From Paulinella micropora (taxonomy: Eukaryota > Cercozoa > Imbricatea > Euglyphida): a stretch of DNA of 50,722 bases. Location of the stretch: NCBI GenBank assembly GCA_009731375.1, contig BJOX01000014.1:993812-1044533 (forward strand), written 5' to 3'. Made by a program: the position numbers and the translations under genes. The notes below the pieces were generated by a model. It had not been told where the DNA came from. It saw only the letters and a list, made by a program, of their open reading frames with translations, and did not search any database. Shown piece after piece: positions 11,249 through 36,606 of this stretch (position 1 is its first letter; each line of letters begins with the position of its first letter).

Positions 11249-12456
11249 GTTGCTGGAGGCTTGGCCAGCTGGTACAAATTGGCCTGCAGGAAGATAGCAA
11301 GTAGAATATGTACCACACAGGCAGGAGTATGCAGGAATACCTTTGGTGCTGACAATAGCCCCTGTAGCGTGGTAGATCTGTAGAATGGTCACAGAGCTCC
11401 AGTAATACTCATGGCAAAGTGATGGAAGCAGAAAAACATCAAGGACAAATAAGATCACTAAGAGACAACCAAGCCCACCATCAGATTTTTAGAACAGGCT
11501 AAAGATCTCGGAGGACTCGGACACACTCTAACAATAACCACTTATTTGCCGGCTGCTGTACATCAAACCGATTGAAATGCAAGCCCGTCGACATGGGCAT
11601 TCGGTCACCGCTTGAGCCCTGGGAAAAAAAACTTTGCAAAAGCATGTGCGTATACATAAACACACATCCATATACACCTCATATGCATACACCACGCTAG
11701 CATGCTAGCGCGTGCACAAGTTGGGTAGCCACTCCGAACTTGCCTACATTTGCTTACCTCGACGTAGTCCGATGCATTCGGACCAGCCATCACTAAGATA
11801 TCTTGCACAATGCATGAGGTTTGAGGCAAGCTGACCTGCTCGTGTGTTTTCTTCAAGGTCATGTAGTATCTCTGCCTGGCCGAGCAGTCGTTGATGGGCA
11901 CTTCCTGCGAGAAGGGCTCCGCGTTCGAGGCCGTCTCAGCTGCTTGTGCTGCTGCTTGCGCTTTGGCCAGACCTTGCCACACAGCCTTGGCCTTAGCCTG
12001 CGCCGTGGCCTGCATGACGGAAAACGCGTGTGCTCATATGCAACAACACATCATCTCATCTCACCTGCAACACTGCATTGATGCGCTTCTGGATGGCAGC
12101 CGCAGCCAGGAGCTTCTGCACAATCCCAGCAGGCAAAGAATTGTGCGCGCCGTCAGGAATGGCGGGGTGGCGGCACCTGCGACACGGAAAGTTCGGGCTT
12201 CTGCTGGGCCGGCGGGATTATTGCTGGTTGGGCCGGGGCCGGGGCCGCTGGGGGGCCGGCGGCCACAGGCGGGGGGGGGGGGGGGGGGGGGGGGGGGNNN
12301 NNNNNNNNNNNNNNNNNNNNNNNNNNNNNNNNNNNNNNNNNNNNNNNNNNNNNNNNNNNNNNNNNNNNNNNNNNNNNNNNNNNNNNNNNGTGGCCCATCC
12401 GAGGGCGGAGGGGGTGGCGGAGGTGGAGGAGGCGGCGGGGGGTCGCCCACTTGGTC
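8689..12456 (-). CDS. KH-domain protein with PPGL array and C-terminal SILK/RVxF motifs (5' end missing)
   Basis: Spliced minus-strand gene. Exons in reading order: 12456-12177 (contains a gap), 12115-12065, 12009-11836, 11377-11341, 11283-11249, 11055-10975, 10775-9403 (contains a gap), 9222-8938, 8873-8689. All listed introns are GT-AG and their phases join. The N-terminal part is Pro-rich, then an Ala-rich helix (QKRINAVLQ), then a KH-like fold: EVPINDCSARQRYYMT, TGAIVSTKGQFVP, RRLYLSVTADANHKVQAA. This order closely resembles the first KH region of the splicing-associated KHDC4/BLOM7 and DDX46-type proteins, so RNA binding in the nucleus is likely. The large exon has twelve PPGL motifs, the ligand type of GYF domains. 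The tail has SILK (8957-8968) and RVRF (near 8780), the two docking motifs for protein phosphatase 1. The start exon is not identified. The exon at 12177-12456 has uncertain frame because of the gap. Confidence 0.75.
9305..9378. repeat. CATA tetranucleotide microsatellite in a KH-gene intron
   Basis: Imperfect tetranucleotide repeat (catacata with catg and cacg variants) inside the intron 9223-9402, just past the donor site of the large exon. The same motif occurs at about 11070-11110 in another intron of this gene. Confidence 0.8.
9515..10275 (-). repeat. Twelve-copy PPGL motif array within the KH gene
   Basis: Nine LPPGL, two APPGL and one HPPGL are spaced about 12-40 residues apart in Ser/Asp/Ala-rich, presumably disordered linkers, with phrases such as SLDLPPGLSS recurring. 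Codon choice differs between copies, so this is an old protein-level repeat under selection rather than a fresh DNA repeat. PPG followed by a hydrophobic residue is the established recognition core of GYF domains (GIGYF, CD2BP2, Smy2 type). Confidence 0.8.
11180..11246. repeat. CT microsatellite in a KH-gene intron
   Basis: Dinucleotide CT run with short interruptions, immediately intronic of the exon at 11249-11283 (the donor gtaaga overlaps its edge). Confidence 0.8.
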
Positions 12457-13750
12457 CTACGTGCAGAGGTTACATACATGCATAATATATGCAACAGCTG
12501 GACAGTGGCAGGCCGAACGAGCGAGCGAGGGAGCGGAGTGAGAGAGAGAGAGAGAGCGAGCGAGCGTGAGAGAGAGAGAGAGAGAAAGAGAGAGAAGAGA
12601 GAGGACCCAGGCTCTTTTCCTACTCCTTGGTCTCCTAGCAGTCAACCAATAACAGGATGCGACATCGAAACTTCGTTTAAGCCTCAATTAACTTTTTCCT
12701 TTTTACCAAGTTCACTTTCATGACCATCAAGCGACGGCATATCTACGTTCATTCTTCTCATCTACTGACACGTGTCCATATAGCCGGCTCCTGATGCTGA
12801 TAACCTTTCAGGTTTTTTTTCGCAGTTGTTGAGCTAGTTCTGGCGGGGGCCAACCATTTGTTAACTTGAAAATTTTCACATGATAGAAGCAAAAAAGACC
12901 AAAACAGGAAAGCTCGTTCTAAAAAACTGAGTCTCCAGAAACTGAAAAGGCAGAGGAAGCCCAAAGCTACGAGAGCGCAGGGAAAAAGAGGAAGCAGCAT
13001 AGAGCGAAGACCTCCAGACAGTAGGAGGATGGTGAGGGGTTTCCACCTGCCATTATTCTTTGAATTCACCACCATGAAGTTATCATGGTTACTATTACTA
13101 GGCAGAAAAACTCTTGTCCCAGCAGCATTGAATGAAAACATGATTACAACTCCAGTTCTAATTAAACCTTCACACTCTGTACTATGAATAGGAGTACTAA
13201 TAGGTGCTCTGAACGACTAGAATAAGCCGGCCATCGATGAAAAAAGTGCTTATTGAGAGTGACTGGTTTGAATGGGTCGATAAGTAAGCGAAGACAGAAA
13301 ATAATGAACAGAGGGTGAATGCAACGTAGGAAGCAAGGTTTGTAACAATATTTTCCTTTCCGAATTGATTTTCCAGTCACTCTCCATCCTTTTCACAGTA
13401 TTACTATCATGTTTTATTACCGAAGTGTCATACCTTTCTTCAGTCATGCGCAGGACACCTAGAGTTGTAGTCACGATTCTTCGCTCGGTACACCAAAGAT
13501 TTAAATTAGGCCTGCGCCATCTCATTTCCATTCTCTTCTTCAAAGTCTGCCGTTATTCACGGCCAAGGAAGACACAAAAAATGCCGATTCTGTCCGTCTG
13601 GAACACACAACAGGTCGACAGAACAACAAAAAAAAAGAGAACTAGAAATCTTTTGCCGTTGTCAGAGAGGGAGGCACAGTTCTGTAGGCCCATCATCGTT
13701 TGGCAGCGACCATCATCTTCTGTTTTAGCCATCAACTGGTCCAAACTGCA
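12457..13750. other. Region between the two divergent host genes
   Basis: It holds GA repeats at about 12540-12602 and otherwise unique sequence. The KH gene reads left and the protease gene right, so both promoters and the missing first exon(s) of the KH gene should lie here. Short frames at about 12758-13141 and 13250-13543 (minus) have no recognised domain. No core promoter element is convincing. Confidence 0.4.
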
Positions 13751-27870
<14,120 letters not shown>

Positions 27871-28817
27871 GCGTATGTAAAAGCAAAATCGGGAGTCTGA
27901 GGCTGCATATCTATGATTTTTTTTTCATGCAGATTCAATTTTGTTGGTAGGATCGACAAGTGAAAAGCGTGAATTGAAATCAGAACATGGCTCTGGATCT
28001 CAGACCTGTAGCACGATTCTTCTTTCCTGGTTGAAGTTGACGTAAACTGACTCTCGTATTTATTATAGAGTACGCGGGATGCCAGTGTTGTCACATTTTT
28101 AGCCTCGTGTCACAGTCGTCCATAACAATCCACCACCATCATAGTTGACGAGTTAGATTGAGGTCTGCCAGCTGCACCATCTGACTGGGAACGCCGCCTT
28201 ACCCACTGAATGATACATGCTTGCAGTTGAAATCTGAGATCATATGTTTACATATGATTGACAGTCGTCTCTTAAGCACTCCCACCAGAGATTAACGCTA
28301 TCCAATCCGCGGGACTACGGGAGATGATGAGTAATTACCAAGCGTTATCATGATATGACGATTTTGACCGTCATGACTTAAGTTATACTGAATTTGAAAT
28401 TTACTTAACTGTCTTAGTAATAGTATTACAGATCCATCGAGTCAGGCTGTACTGAGTCAATAGCCTAAGTGCGACTATTGGCCGGCGAGGGCCGCCAAAT
28501 CTCTGCGCTACTCAGTACGTAGTAACACTCTGGACTGATAATAGAAACAATTAAACTGAGCGAGAGTCATTGATTGAATGTTGAACTTGATCACTTTAGT
28601 TTGACCGTCCATCACTGGCACCTTACACAATGTCAGTGCCGCGCGGTCCCGGCGTGGCACTGAAAAGGCTGGTCTGACTGACACTGCCTTCTGCACTGAA
28701 AGTTGAACTTCCGGCACTGACAGTATTATTAAAACCATTCAAGTGAAGATAAAAATTGCTAAAAAAAAGTTTGACTAATAAAAAAAGTTCTAAAAGTCAC
28801 CTTTGACTTTCAAGTTA
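27871..28817. other. Downstream flank of the protease gene
   Basis: Unique AT-balanced sequence without an ORF of note. No clear AATAAA was seen within the first 60 bases after the stop. Confidence 0.4.
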
Positions 28818-29096
28818 ATATTGCTGTTGACATTCAAGACAACAACAAAAATTAGTTTTCATTTTTGTGTCAGATTTTCATTTTTGTGACAGTTTTTCAT
28901 TTTTGTGACAAAAATTCAAATTTTCAAATTTAACGGTAACATTTCTCGAAAATTTACGATATTTTGCGGACGAATATAGCAGTTAATTTGAAAAATTCAA
29001 ATTTTCACCCAAAATCAAAATTCCAACCAAAACTGAAATTCCAACCAAAACAGAAAAATCAATTTTTTTTGTTGTCTTGAATGTCAACAGCAATAT
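28818..29096. mobile_element. MITE, copy 2 of the same family
   Basis: TIR atattgctgttgacattcaagac at 28818-28840 and its exact complement at 29074-29096; flanking TA on both sides (28816-28817 and 29097-29098) suggests a TA target duplication, as for Tc1/mariner-type elements. The interior aligns with 7950-8223 but carries an extra threefold repeat of about 19 bp (tttcatttttgtg...) near 28857-28910. Confidence 0.8.
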
Positions 29097-29617
29097 TATG
29101 ATTGCTGACTAACAGTCCTACTATTAATACGTTCAAGTGGAGTCACAGTCACTGTGTCAAAAAAATTTTTTCATCATATATATGAAGTATAATTTTTTCT
29201 GTTTTGTGTCACCCGGGCAGTCTTTTGCCACCGAGAGTCTATTTTGGCCCCGGGTCACTTTCAAATTTTGTTTCAAGTTGTGTCAAAAGAAGTTTTGAAT
29301 TTTCCAACTGATTTAACTGCAGTTAACATTTCACTTTTTTTTAAAGTTTTTTCTAGTCACTGGAAATAGGGGGAAAAGGCACTGGCAATCTTAAGTGGGA
29401 AAAAGATACTGCAATGGTTGATCTTTTCTAAAAGAACTTTGATTTGATAGTTTGAAATCATTTCTGAACGGAATCGAAAACTAGTTAGTGAAGTCACAGT
29501 GAAACGTCGTGCAGAGCAGAATCTAATGAATCGGTCAAAAAGAGTGAATTATCAACGGTAAAGGCTTTGGCAGTTCGTTAAGGTGCTCACGTTAAGGTGC
29601 TCAGTCTGATAGTGTAG
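29097..29617. other. Non-coding, nothing recognised
   Basis: AT-rich, no ORF, no terminal repeats noticed. Confidence 0.4.
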
Positions 29618-30167
29618 TAAATATGCGACCTTTTCTTAAACCCCTAGTTAGTACACAGTGATGTATAGATGAGCTATGTCTAGTCAAGATTTAGTTATAC
29701 CCGTTTCTATATATACTTTGAGCCGGTTGAAAACTATAATATTAAGACAAGTAACCGGTACTACTTTTTACGCCGGATAATATTATAGGGCTGACAATAG
29801 GAAATTTTGTCGGTTATAATCAAAAGATATTATTTAATGTAAGCCGGGGTATTTTCCAATTCCACAGCACTCTGATAATAACCTAATCTTCCTCCTCCAC
29901 AAAGAGAGGAAAACCAGTATGGCGGAAAATGTAGTAGACTGTCAGAGCCAAGCAACAAAAAGGGAAAAGAGAGGCATTTCCCATTTGTCACCCCTAACGA
30001 TAATATTATACTGCTTAAAAAAGTAGTATCGGTTATGAATCGTAATATTATCGTTTTCAACCAGCTCAAAAGTATATAAATAAAAACGGATATAACTACA
30101 TCTTAAAGAGATATAGCTCTTCTATACATCACTGTGTATAGGGGTATAAGAAAAGATCGCATATTTA
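29618..30167. mobile_element. Foldback-type MITE with terminal inverted repeats of about 185 bp
   Basis: The left arm (29618 to about 29803) and right arm (about 29980 to 30167) are complementary at roughly 80-85% by eye. Both begin taaatatgcga(c/t)cttttctta and contain acacagtgatgtataga and gttgaaaac.ataatatta. The unique core of about 175 bp has no ORF. No target duplication is obvious. Confidence 0.75.
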
Positions 30168-30505
30168 CCTATCTGCGCCTACAATCCCCCCTCCCCGTCT
30201 TATACTGGAACCGTAGTAAATAGGGGTAGATTGGTAAATATCGGCAAATGAGAGCGCACTTTCCGGGTCTGTTTCCTCATGTGTGATTGGCTCCTGTGGA
30301 GACAACCCATCGAGTCGCTTGTGTGACCGCTAAGTTTTTGCTCTTCATCACCGTTGTACGTCAGGTGCTTACAAAATACAAATTTGAGTTTGGAGATTTT
30401 CGAATTCAAATTTGAATTTGAATTTTGAACTATCTCCTCCCCCTCTTCTATGGCGATCTGCCGTAGACGTACAACGGTCTGATCATGTCGCTGTCAAACC
30501 ATCCC
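30168..30505. other. Non-coding, nothing recognised
   Basis: A short local inverted repeat (aattcaaatttgaatttgaatttt) lies near 30401-30425. No ORF. Confidence 0.4.
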
Positions 30506-30755
30506 TTCGCCGTCTTAAGGATCTGTGATCCGACAATTACTGGGCAGTTTGCATCTGACCTGAAGCAAACTTCCGAGTAATTCTAAGGTTCCGCGTTCCC
30601 CATTCCCTGTCTTAAGGATCTGTGATCCGAGCATTACTGGGCCATTTGCATCTAATGTGAAACGAATGTCCGAGCAATTCTAAGGTTCCGCGTTCCTAGC
30701 ATATGCCTCGGCCCTAATCCGTCCGAAGGATCTGTGATCCCGAGAATACAGGGAG
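30506..30755 (+). repeat. Tandem repeat with unit of about 97-110 bp
   Basis: The phrase aaggatctgtgatcc occurs at about 30517, 30614 and 30726. The first two units also share tctaaggttccgcgttcc. There are two full copies and a partial one. Origin unknown. Confidence 0.7.
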
Positions 30756-30991
30756 GCATTGATCTCAATTGTTCAATACCCCCGTGCATCCTCGTCCATC
30801 ATAGGGATGAACGGGCGCTATGCCAGTGTCAAGGGTGCCGATGGTGTGTTCGGCGTTGTTTGTTTGGTTTTGTTGTCTGCAGAGATTTTCTTATTGCCAC
30901 CCGGCAAGTATCTACTTCGCTGTGGCGAAGGTAGAAGTGTCTAAAATATATATATACATCCCATTGGCTGGGTCTCAAAACGCGTCTACGC
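30756..30991. other. Non-coding, nothing recognised
   Basis: Small frames only, no domain. Confidence 0.3.
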
Positions 30992-33662
30992 TTATTCGTC
31001 GAGGTATATTTCCTCGAGGGAGTTTATGAACTCCTCTTCGGTAGACGGTGATGATGGTTGCCATCTCCATGTCACTGCGGGTTGGTCTTCCGCTGGTATG
31101 TCAAGTTCCTGGTCCAGGCTTTCTTTCAAAGCCCTCGCTTCCGACCAGGTCAAGTCTTCTCCGACTTCCGAATGCTGTGGCGCGATACACCTTATGACTG
31201 GGGCGAATCGACCAATGATCTGCCCCAGCTGGTATTCGTACTGTTGCATCCAGTACGGCCACTCACGTCGAAAGTGGTAGATATAATCCAACCGTTGAGT
31301 TATTTGTGCCATCGGAACTCATCGGCTTGGACAAGTCTGTCCCAACCCAGTGCGTCCTGTGCCCTGAATCGTTCGATCCATTGTTCGAAGCCTCTCACGC
31401 GGCCCCGATATGTGTTCGGAACGTTCTCGTCAGGATCGGCTAACTGGTTGGCGATGCGGGATGTGTTTGGGTCATCGCTCCTCGTCAACTGCCGGTATAT
31501 CGTCAGCAGCCGCGCAAGCCGATGCTCGTGTTGGAACCGTACGTAATACTGCTGCCGTAGCCGAGCCGCACCTCGGAAACGCTCAGGTATACGTCGTCTT
31601 ATGTCTCGCGGCCTACATAGGGAGGGGAGGCTTGGGTATGCCTAAGACATGCCTATAGTACGCGAGTACATTCTCTTCAACCCTGAGGTCCCAGGGTTGG
31701 TCATGTTTGCTCCGAAGGTAGTAGGCTCGGTATGCCTTGACTTCCCCGGCAATGGGATACCCGAAAGTTCGAGCAGTCTGTAGTAAGAATTGATGTCTTC
31801 CTGCGACCACTGCAACTTTCTGAGCTGGTGTGGTTCAAGCAAACATCTCGGATCCCTCCGAATGCAGTAGAACCGGAGGGCGTGTTTTCGCTGATAGTCC
31901 TCCAATCCCACCCATCCTCGCAGCGATTTGGCTTGCTCGAACAAGGTTTTGGTGAATTTCACTCGGTTCTCGTCCATCGACTTGTACTGAGCGATCCCCG
32001 GTAACGGGTTGTCGCGAAACCCCCATGTGAGTGGGACATCCCATCCGAAACATGGTGGTGTCCATGCGCAGGATATCAATTCGATGTCATTGTTGTATGC
32101 ATGATCTGGGCATCGGTGAGGCCCGTATCGCTCGGGTGACGCATACGCTCTTTCCGTGAGGTGCCATCTCCGCGAGCATCTCGGACCCCATCCTCTCCCG
32201 CGTTTCTTTGACCCTTCACACTGCACCCTCAGGACGTTGTCCTGTTCGGTGGTACCTCGCTTTGTCAAGGTAGTTCGAGAAGCCCCGTTCGTCGAATGGA
32301 GGCTTTGGTGGCGGCAGGTTAATCTTGCGAGGGTTTGCCTCAAACAAGTGCGGGTCTGGGACCCAATTGACCTGGTTGCCCACCAATCGTATTCGGTACG
32401 GCTCCTTAGACGGTGTGAACGGGAACGTTCGTTCGTTGGTTGTGTGCGAGCGCCGGGCATTGTAGCCGCAGCCTGCGCTCCGCATCCGTGATATCTGGGT
32501 AAGGTGGGTAGATCCGGTGTACTCTACGTGTCAGTGGGTCATACGCGTAGCGCACCGGTTTCTGATACTCCTCCCTTTCCCGATCTGGGTCTTGGTTCAG
32601 GTGTAGGTCCATACCTCTCAACATCGTTTCCGTGTCGATGCGATATGGCCTACGCACTCCGGGTGCTACGACCCTCCACGTTCGCGGCGGTACCGGGCCC
32701 CGTTCCGAATACGCGTATATCGGACAGTCGATCGGTCCGTATACTCCGAATATGTTATCGGAGGCATGAAAGTACGCGGGGAATACTTCGTCCTTGCCCC
32801 AANNNNNNNNNNTCCCAATGTGCTGTCGGTTCCGGTGGCGGGCAGCGGTGGTGCTGGTACGCGGCCGCTCATCGGGCCGCTTCTCTTCGGGCGGGTTCAG
32901 CTTGTCACTTTAAGCGTCGGGCTTGAGTCTATCCTCATCGCCGACTTTCTTCCAGTATCTCAAGCGTGCTTCCTCCCTAGCGTCAATCCGCGTATGGCTC
33001 AATTCTTTGCCATAATATAGGCTCTCGTCTTTTTCTGGGATCCACCCAAATCCCGAGCGCTGAGGGGTGTTTAGCCCTTCGGGATCGACGTCCTCATCGG
33101 TGTGTTGCGATGCAGGTGTACTGCTGTCCTCAGTCGGTGCCTCCCCCTCGTCAGCCGATGACTTCATAAGGGTCGTCAACATCTCCGACTCGACCTCAGC
33201 TTTTCCCCGTGGGGATTTCGGTGTGGTCACAACACTCGCCTGAGATGTGCCACCTAAAGGTTGAGTGGGTGTTAGCGGTGTATTGGGACCGCCAAGGTTG
33301 CGCCGCAGGGTTTCGTTTCCCTGTGTGCCCTTGCTTGCAAGGTTGTTTGCGCCACTGCTCGGAGTGGTCATTGTGATGTGGGGTGTCCCCTCTGGTGAGG
33401 TATGTATGTGACCGCACCTGAAGTTCGCTGCCTCAGATGGGTCTGGTTCGTCCGGCTGCTCCGCTTCGCGACGCCGGTCCGCCACCGGGCTAGCTGCCGG
33501 GTCGTTCCCGCCGGACTATCCCGCGTGGGTGGAGGGAGCCGTTGCCCTTCTCCCGCGATCGCCTGTAGTCCTAGGTGTACGATCAGTATCACCAGGACCG
33601 AAGCCACGCACGCCAGGAGGAATCCGAGATACTGCTCCACCAGATGTTCGGTGCCAAACATA
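30992..33662 (-). pseudogene. Frameshifted ORF with N-terminal transmembrane helix, retroelement-associated
   Basis: On the minus strand an ATG at 33662-33660 starts MFGTEHLVEQ, followed at once by a hydrophobic helix (YLGFLLACVASVLVILIVH) and a Pro-rich stretch. Coding character then continues in changing frames: 33485-32910, 32872-32666 (across a 10-N gap), 32657-32406, 32485-32216, about 32160-31740, 31810-31613, 31488-31300 and 31312-30992, the last ending in an acidic tail. The segments read as one protein of roughly 850 residues, rich in Arg, Pro, Asp, Tyr and Trp, with at least seven frame changes. It follows a gypsy pol end on the same strand, so it could be an extra ORF in the env position, a Gag of an adjacent element, or an unrelated host gene. 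No domain was recognised. Confidence 0.45.
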
Positions 33663-34495
33663 CACCGCCAGGTGCCTATATCACGTATATCTCCGTGAGT
33701 TCGTATGTATATATATATCTGTATGTCAGCCCAAGCACACCGAGCAATGTGCAATGTGTGTGTTATTCTCGTGTCGGTGTTCGACTCTCTGCTCGTTTTC
33801 AAACGCTGGTCAACAGCGTGACAACGCGGGTGCACCCATGCCCCGGTCATCTTTGCTGTCCGCGTGTTCCACCCTCGCCGTACTGCGCGATTTGCGGTAG
33901 TATGTAAATAGGGACATGTTATATTTCTTAGTGGTATAGATATGCTTATGTGTATACGTAGGGCCGTCGGGTTCCTTAGAGCCCCTTCCATTCAAACAAA
34001 GAGTAAACAAGAGCGAGCATAATATCTAAGACACTCTGTGGGGAATAACTTATCATACACCACTCATGCCATTGCCGCGGGAGGCGGGTGTGCAACTCGA
34101 GAGGAGGTGGGTATAATGTGCAATGACAACCCTATCAACGGGCATTGCTGCGCGTCAACATGGTTAGCCCGAAGCTATTCCGACCCCTGGTGGAACACCA
34201 ACTACTAGCCCGTCAAGATACCTTCGGGGCCGTCGCACCTCACGGAGGGTAAGGCAGGGTCTTTTCCCGTGTATCATGTCATGTTACGCTCTCTTTTGCT
34301 ATCTCTAAGAAGAATGGACTTAGGTAGTATTTTAACAGATATGGAGTCCAAAGCCGTGTCCCTTTCCTATGGCTAGTTTCTTACTGTTGCTACCCAGTAT
34401 TGGTCTTTGGATCTCGCATACTACCCGCGTTAACTATGCTTGTGAGGTGTCACATGGCATGCTGGGCTAGGCCAGCTTGCACCTCTTCGCCTGCC
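33663..34495. other. Non-coding spacer, possible LTR region
   Basis: It lies between the gypsy pol end and the membrane-anchored ORF. Its position would suit a 3' LTR or leader, but no second copy exists in the window for comparison, and no primer binding site or clear TG...CA ends were found. Confidence 0.3.
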
Positions 34496-35003
34496 CTAAT
34501 TTGGTTTCTTATATTTGCCTGGTGGTGGTGCCCCGATGAAATGGGTCGCTATGCCCTCGGCTACTATCTCATCCCACACCCGTAGGGGGATTCGACCGTG
34601 CTGTAGATCGAATGGGTAATCCAGCACCATCCTAGGCCACGCCTGTATTTGCCACGGCGTGTAGCCTTCGAACTTGTCCGTGATGCCTTTCCAGAACGTT
34701 TCGACTTGGTTGGAGTCGCGGTATAATGGATAAAAAGTCCGCGATTCCGGCTCGTCGAGGTCCTGGTGTGATCGATAGAACTGCAGTACGGGCGGCTCGG
34801 CTTTGATGGCATTGCTTGTGCGCGTGACCCGAGTCTGCGGCTCCCATTCTCTCACTTTCATGAGGAAGAAATCGTTGAGGCAATCGTCGCCGACATGAGC
34901 CTCTGGTGGCCGAAGAAGGTATATCTTTCCGACGTGCCAGTGCATGGTTTTCACGTCATCGGCCGACCTCAGCTTTGATTCAGCTGGATAGATGTTATGT
35001 GTT
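34496..35003 (-). pseudogene. Ty3/gypsy Pol C-terminal domain, truncated copy
   Basis: Reading from about 34985 to the stop at 34498, the protein has YLLRPPEAHVGDD, VLQFYRS, FYPLYRD, MVLDYPFDL and GAPPPGK. These align in order with YLLRPAESHVADD, VLHFWRS, YLPVYKD, GVLDIPFDL and GGPPPGK at the end of the plus-strand gypsy element (about 48840-49270). Integrase and everything upstream are missing; the break at about 35003 coincides with the left edge of the large palindrome. The two copies share motifs but are well diverged, so they come from different subfamilies. Confidence 0.75.
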
Positions 35004-35642
35004 TGTCGAGGGACTCCCTGCACAGGTACGTCGACATCCGAAGCAGTTAACTAATCCTACGCAAAAACAGGTCTTTTTGACGTTTCTTTGTTGCATCTTT
35101 TTCTTTTCCAGCCAGGAGCTTGGATGGCGCCGGCGTTCCTGCGTCCGACCTGACAACACGAGCTCACATGTCTTCTCTTCTTTTCTCAGTTCTTCCTTGC
35201 ATCCTTCTTTCCATTATACTCTCTCTCTCTCTCCCCCCCTCTCTCTCTCTCTCTCTCTCTACCATCCGCTTGCTTTTTGTTCTTTCTTTTCTTTTCGTTC
35301 TATTCGTTTTTTTCTCTTTTCTTTCTTGCTATCTTTTCTTTCTTTCTTTTGTGTCTTTTTGCTTTCTTTCTTTCTTTTCTTTTCTGGAAGTTTTTTCTTT
35401 TATTTCGAATTCTTTCAAATTCTGTTTCTTTTTTTTTCTTTTTGTTTCTTCTCTTTTCTTTCTTTAATTTTCTTTCTTTTTTATCTTTACTTTTTTCTTT
35501 TTGTTTTCTTTGCTCATTTCTTACTTAAACCCTTTCTCGTATTTTCTTTTGTCTGCGTCACCTGCTTTTTCTATCTTTTTATTCTAATCGTTTTCTCTCT
35601 TTTTGTTTCTTTTTTTCTTTTTTATTCTTTCTTTTCTTCAAG

Positions 35643-35683
<41 letters not shown>

Positions 35684-35721
35684 TTTTTTCGGAAACTAAG
35701 AATTTTAATCATTAGTGTGTG

Positions 35722-35772
<51 letters not shown>

Positions 35773-36575
35773 NNNNNNNNNNNNNNNNNNNNNNNNNNNN
35801 NNNNNNNNNNNNNNNNNNNNNNNNNNNNNNNNNNNNNNNNNNNNNNNNNNNNNNNNNNNNNNNNNNNNNNNNNNNNNNNNNNNNNNNNNNNNNNNNNNNN
35901 NNNNNNNNNNNNNNNNNNNNNNNNNNNNNNNNNNNNNNNNNNNNNNNNNNNNNNNNNNNNNNNNNNNNNNNNNNNNNNNNNNNNNNNNNNNNNNNNNNNN
36001 NNNNNNNNNNNNNNNNNNNNNNNNNNNNNNNNNNNNNNNNNNNNNNNNNNNNNNNNNNNNNNNNNNNNNNNNNNNNNNNNNNNNNNNNNNNNNNNNNNNN
36101 NNNNNNNNNNNNNNNNNNNNNNNNNNNNNNNNNNNNNNNNNNNNNNNNNNNNNNNNNNNNNNNNNCTTCTTCTTCTTCTTCTTCTTCTTCTTCTTCTTCT
36201 TCTTCTTCTTCTTCTTCTTCTTCTTCTTCTTCTTCTTCTTCTTCTTCTTCTTCTTCTTCTTCTCCTTCTCCTTCTCAGTCTTCTTCTCCTTCTCAGTCGT
36301 TTTTTTCTTCTCCTTCTCAGTCTTTTTCTTCTTCTTCTTCTTCTTCTTCTTCTTCTTCTTCTTCTTCTTCTTCTTCTTCTTCTTCTCTCAGTCTTCTTCT
36401 TCTTCTTCTTCTTCTTCTTCTTCTTCTTCTTCTTCTTCTTCTTCTTCTTCTTCTTCTTCTTCTTCTTCTTCTTCTTCTTCTCAGTCTTCCTCTTCTTCTT
36501 CTTCTTCTTCTTCTTCTTCTTCTTCTTCTTCTTCTTCTTCTTCTTCTTCTTCTTCTTCTTCTTCTTCTTCTTCTT

Positions 36576-36606
<31 letters not shown>

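Noticed and set aside
32156-32491. Plus-strand ORFs around 31-34 kb
   Set aside because: Antisense to the frameshifted minus-strand ORF, which has the more protein-like composition and continues across neighbouring segments.
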